Shown here one piece after another: positions 60,190 to 64,000 of a DNA stretch of 64,000 nt; position 1 is the first letter of the stretch, and the number at the start of each line of letters is the position of its first letter. A model generated the notes under the pieces. It saw nothing but the letters and a program-made list of their open reading frames with translations. It was not told the origin of the DNA and did not search any database. The DNA comes from Owenia fusiformis (taxonomy: Eukaryota > Annelida > Polychaeta > Sabellida > Oweniidae), in contig CAIIXF020000008.1 in NCBI GenBank assembly GCA_903813345.2, positions 19,884,822 through 19,948,821 of the forward strand, given 5' to 3'. The position numbers and the translations under genes were made by a program.

Positions 60190-60320
60190 TACGGTCGGCT
60201 TTGGATACAGAGTTTATCCCTCGGGAAATATATGTTTCTCCCTCAGTCCCTGCAGTCCGTCGGCATATACACATATATATTTCCCTTGGGATAAACCATG
60301 TATCCAAAACTTCCCAGTAA
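60190..60320. mobile_element. Fold-back hairpin element, copy 2
   Basis: Arms TTTGGATACAGAGTTTATCC and GGATAAACCATGTATCCAAA enclose GGGAAATATATG/ATATATTTCCC around a CAGTCCGTCGG loop. Related in layout and ends (ATAAGGGT beside the arm) to 53889-54027. Confidence 0.75.
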
Positions 60321-61092
60321 ATAACCCTTATGTAAATAGCCTAATGCTGAATGTCGGTAAGAAAGTTGTGATTTAAATTGGTATGGCATAACGATCTTGG
60401 TCACAAAAAACGTAAATGACATATTGTTTGCATTGAACCATCTGTTGAAATCCCGTGATTGAACTTAGCTTATAATTTATTGACGTGACTTTTACAGAAA
60501 TCAATACACATTGACTTAATTGAAGTGATCATATGGTAAACAGTAGACATGTTAACAGTTCGATGATTTATATATTTGTTCTAGTTGTTACAAAAAAAAA
60601 CATTTTTCTTCGATTCACAGCCTTTATTTATTTATATTCGAGTACGTTTCGTAACCGTCTGGATCCTTTATCGACTCTTTTTTAAACTAAACTGACTAAC
60701 CTCAATGAATGATAAATATCAGTCCATTAGGTACTCTTAGTTTGGTGAATTGGATACTACAGATCCGGTCATGTTTGATACTGTTGCTAAACCCATAAAA
60801 ACGTGAATAACTTTCTTTTTTTATTCCTTTTTTTATTCATAGAAAAAAAATTTGAAAGCAGTTACATTAACATATACAATATACATAATATCATAGAAGT
60901 CTTCGAAGAACAATTTTAATCAGTGTATTGATTTTTGGCCAGCACTATATACAGTACTATAAGTTATTGAATGATTTGAAGTGCAATACAGGATATATTT
61001 TGCTCGAGAAATTCTGTATTAGAACGAGACAAAGTCGAGTGTCAATACAGAATATCGAGAGCGCAATATAGTTCAAGACGCAAAGGATATAA

Positions 61093-63305
61093 TCAAAGTT
61101 CAGTAAATTCAACAGGTGCATCGTCTGTAGATTCTTTTTGATTTTTACAACAAATCAAGAATGACCCTTGCTGTCCAGAGGGCCCTAAAACGGCCAACAA
61201 GCTTGAGAACAACAGCAACGAAAATACCAAAGCAAATCCGATAATTGAGAAAATAAATATTCCAAATTGAACAAAAAATAACAAATTTGTAAATAGGAGG
61301 AAGAATGATGCTCCGAGTGTCGATATTGCCCCGGATAATATTGATATCCCAACCTGCTCCAGGGCATCTTGTAAACGGTCCAGCCGATTTACATTCTTTG
61401 ACATCCTATATCCCTCCGCAAGGTGAACAATATAGTCCACAGCTAGTCCTACTACTAGACATAAGTTCAATCCTTCTAGGACCTGAAATTGTAACAAATA
61501 ATAGGCTCATAGGCTATCTAGTTGGACAATTACCATTCATCTTTGTTTATTTCATTATTCTCCTTACGACTCATATACAAAACACGATGTGAAATGACAA
61601 ATAAAACAAGGGACTAATATAACACCAAATGGTTACAAAAGTGCAGCAGTTGTTACATACGCCGACCGCCGAACTCCGGTCACAAAAGCGGCTTCAACAA
61701 TATATCACCGATTCTTGATGATTCATTTACACACTTACCATTAATTCCCATCCTATAAGGATCATAATTCAAACATTATCGTACTCAGTTAGAGAATCAT
61801 ACCTTCCAATAACTCCCAAGTCATTTTTTATAATCCCATCAGGGGCATCCATTCCAACCCATCAGGGTTATAAGTACAATGGTCAGTAGCTCCCCAAAAA
61901 ATACTGATCTAGTAACCTTTACAGTGCTCACCATAAAATAATGACACATGGATTTGCTAAAGTGAGGATTTTCCATGTTAAAAAGAAGAGAAATTTCAAG
62001 TGACCATACTTTAGTAGTTGAGAGTATCCAAAATGTAAAATATACAAAACTTGTGTATATATTTGGTATCTAGAGATTATTGGAAAGTATGAAGTCTCAA
62101 ATCACCATGATCTGGGAATGGTGATAGAAAACCAAGATGACATTTATCTATGTTGAGAACTGTACCCCTAGTTCCCATCCCATCATAGGCATGAGACCTA
62201 CAACAATTTTAGTGCAACAATACGTACCCCTAGTTTGCATCCCATCATAGGCATGAGAACTACAACAATTTCAGTGCAACTATACGTACCCCTAGTTTCC
62301 ATCCCATCATAGTCATGAGACCTACAACAATTTTAGTGCAACAATACGTACCCCTAGTTTCCATCCCATCAGGGGCATAAGACCTACAACAATTTTAGTG
62401 CAACTATACGTACCCCTAGTTTCCATCCCATCATAGGCATGAGACCTACAACAATTTTAGTGCAACTATACGTACCCCTAGTTTCCATCCCATCAGGGGC
62501 ATAAGACCTACAACAATTTTAGTGCAACTATATGTACCCCTAGTTTCCATCCCATCGGGGGCATAAGACCTACAACAATTTTAGTGCAACTATACGTACC
62601 CCTAGTTTACATCCCATCATAGGCATGAGACCTACAACAATTTTAGTGCAACTATACGTACCCCTAGTTTCCATCCCATCAGGGGCATAAGACCTACAAT
62701 AATTTTAGTGCAACTATACGTACCCCTAGTTTCCATCCCATCAGGGGCATAAGACCTATAGCAATTTTAGTGCAACTATACGTACCCCTAGTTTCCATCC
62801 CATCATAGGCATGAGACCTACAACAATTTTAGTGCAACTATACGTATCCCTAGTTTCCATCCCATCAGGGGCATAAGACCTACAACAATTTTAGTGCAAC
62901 TGTACGTACCCCTAGTTTCCATCCCATCAGGGGCATAAGAGCTATGACACAGACTGATACAGCGCCTAGTATGAGAGTGGATACAACTCCAAGGATTATG
63001 TTCTGGGTGGCAAGAAAGATCACTACGAATGATAATCCAACACCAACCCCTGCACCTGTCACACCTTGTATTGCAATCGTCTGAAAATATACGACGGCGC
63101 TAATGTTTTCATGTTTTCTTTCATATAATATGCTCTTATATCTCATCATAAAATTCTTTAAAATAATTCGCAATTCGTGAGACAAATCTAATTAGAATCA
63201 ATACGTGGTTGTGAATTCTACTGCATTTACCTGTTTGACACGTAACCAATGCCAGATATAGGTTGTGTGGAATCCTTCGTTTAAACTCTCTGGCATTTTC
63301 GACAT
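61093..63305 (-). CDS. Dispatched/Patched-like RND membrane protein, C-terminal exons
   Basis: Proteins of this superfamily have sterol-sensing/RND repeats; Dispatched exports lipid-modified Hedgehog. Three exons are joined in phase 0: 63305-63231, 63080-62910 and 61482-61093 (stop). They encode NEGFHTTYIWHWLRVKQ, then GVGVGLSFVVIFLATQNIIL, LILGAVSVCVIALMPLMGWK, LEGLNLCLVVGLAVDYIVHL and GASFFLLFTNLLFFVQFGIF. The phrase GW-x-L-G-V-L-E...VGLAVDY-x-VHLAEGY matches the second RND repeat with its GxxxD motif, and the last exon ends in four to five membrane helices and a 30-residue tail. The start and the first repeat lie to the right of the window or were not recognised. Distinguishing Dispatched from Patched-domain relatives needs the rest of the gene. 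Confidence 0.82.
62161..62940. repeat. 62-bp tandem array, 13 copies, carrying a splice donor
   Basis: GTACCCCTAGTTTCCATCCC recurs exactly every 62 bp from 62161 to 62905 (13 copies). The last copy at 62905 is the end of the 63080-62910 exon plus its GTACGT donor. Two sub-types alternate (ATCATAGGCATGAGACC and ATCAGGGGCATAAGACC). It is too regular and too closely tied to the exon for a CRISPR array. Confidence 0.95.
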
Positions 63306-63791
63306 CTGAAATCAAATAGACATGATATATCATTTCATATTGCTAACAGTGTCGGTAATGGTGTTTGAACTGCTTCTTTATTCGGTACAATAAATATTCC
63401 ATACATACCAAATAAAACAAGCAATTTACGAAACCTTTACCCAATCTATCGAATGTCTTTTTGATTTTATCTAATATAATAATCTATACAATTCAAATTC
63501 GTAAATAGTTTCACTTGTTCTTTGTGTTGGCATTTACATTTGATATTTAAACATATTTGTGCGATGCAGCGAATCAATTTTCCTCATATCTTTGTCATTT
63601 TAAGAAATAACTCCCTGATATTTTACAAATGTGTACATCATTCAATTTCTCACCAGCCTAATGTATTTCATGAACATCAGTGTCAAGATTTAGGGACAAC
63701 ATTTTGTGCCATTTTAAAGTGAAGCTTTTTTTCTTTAAAATGACGAAATTTAAAAACACCCCACTTACTGAACAGTCTTTTCACCCACTTC

Positions 63792-64000
63792 TTGGACTTA
63801 GATTATTTCAGGATGCAAAGTTGTGAACTTTTAATTCAGGTATTTTCAAGAAGCTTTACACTGACTATATTCCTTTACATTCTTGGACTAATGTTATTTT
63901 ATGATGCAAAATTGTGAACTTTTAATTCTTGCATTTTCAAAAAGCTTTACATTGGCCATTTTCCTTTACATTATCGTACTTAGACTACTTTATGATTCGT
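63792..64000. repeat. 91-92-bp tandem repeat running off the right edge
   Basis: The unit TTGGACTTAGATTATTTCAG, followed by GTGAACTTTTAATTC and AAGCTTTACA, starts near 63792 and 63883 and again near 63975. It may continue beyond the window. Confidence 0.75.

Noticed and set aside
62161-62940. CRISPR-like regular array
   Set aside because: The full 62-bp unit is conserved with no variable spacers, in a eukaryotic intron; it is a minisatellite.

Overview
The window is AT-rich eukaryotic DNA from an invertebrate animal. The genes have spliceosomal introns with GT-AG borders. The gene content is metazoan: MCM8, an ionotropic glutamate receptor, a BTB-BACK protein, a linker histone with an animal histone 3' stem-loop, a ZU5 membrane protein, a STELLO/DUF288 protein, a Dispatched-like protein and a KR-cleaved neuropeptide precursor. 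The dense load of fold-back elements and MITEs, the frequent ACATGTA words and the gene types suggest a lophotrochozoan, most likely a bivalve mollusc. That assignment is an inference.

Layout: 0.6-5.5 kb holds the 5' half of MCM8 (minus strand, 3' half off the left edge). 5.6-9 kb is repeat-rich intergenic DNA with small TIR elements. 9.0-11.1 kb is a single-exon BTB-BACK gene (minus). 11.3-14.9 kb is bounded by a 26-bp perfect inverted repeat and holds a ~134-bp-period satellite. 17.5-23.1 kb holds three long palindromic (fold-back) transposons with recognisable target-site duplications, and between two of them a precursor for about 18 peptides (minus). 26.6-29.5 kb is a nest of mutually inserted fold-back elements with decayed Crypton/DUF3504-like coding remnants. 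33.4-43.0 kb is a six-exon glutamate receptor without an amino-terminal domain (minus); its fourth intron contains a complete histone H1 gene, a triple inverted repeat and other repeats. 46.7-52.3 kb is a ZU5 transmembrane gene (minus) with an in-frame TAA inside an otherwise open exon; one intron holds a 1.9-kb transposon with ~400-bp TIRs and a 5'-truncated LINE inside it. 55.0-59.0 kb is a three-exon STELLO/DUF288 gene (plus). 61.1-63.3 kb is the 3' end of a Dispatched/Patched-like gene (minus), where a 13-copy 62-bp tandem array has amplified an exon end together with its splice donor.

The genes have no evident shared pathway, as expected for animal chromosomal DNA. The most novel items are the peptide precursor (two interleaved families, FPPEFW-like and amidated WKQT-like), the splice-donor minisatellite, the in-frame stop in the ZU5 gene and the divergent glutamate receptor. 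All exon borders were read by eye from splice consensus and frame continuity. No alignment or database search was run.
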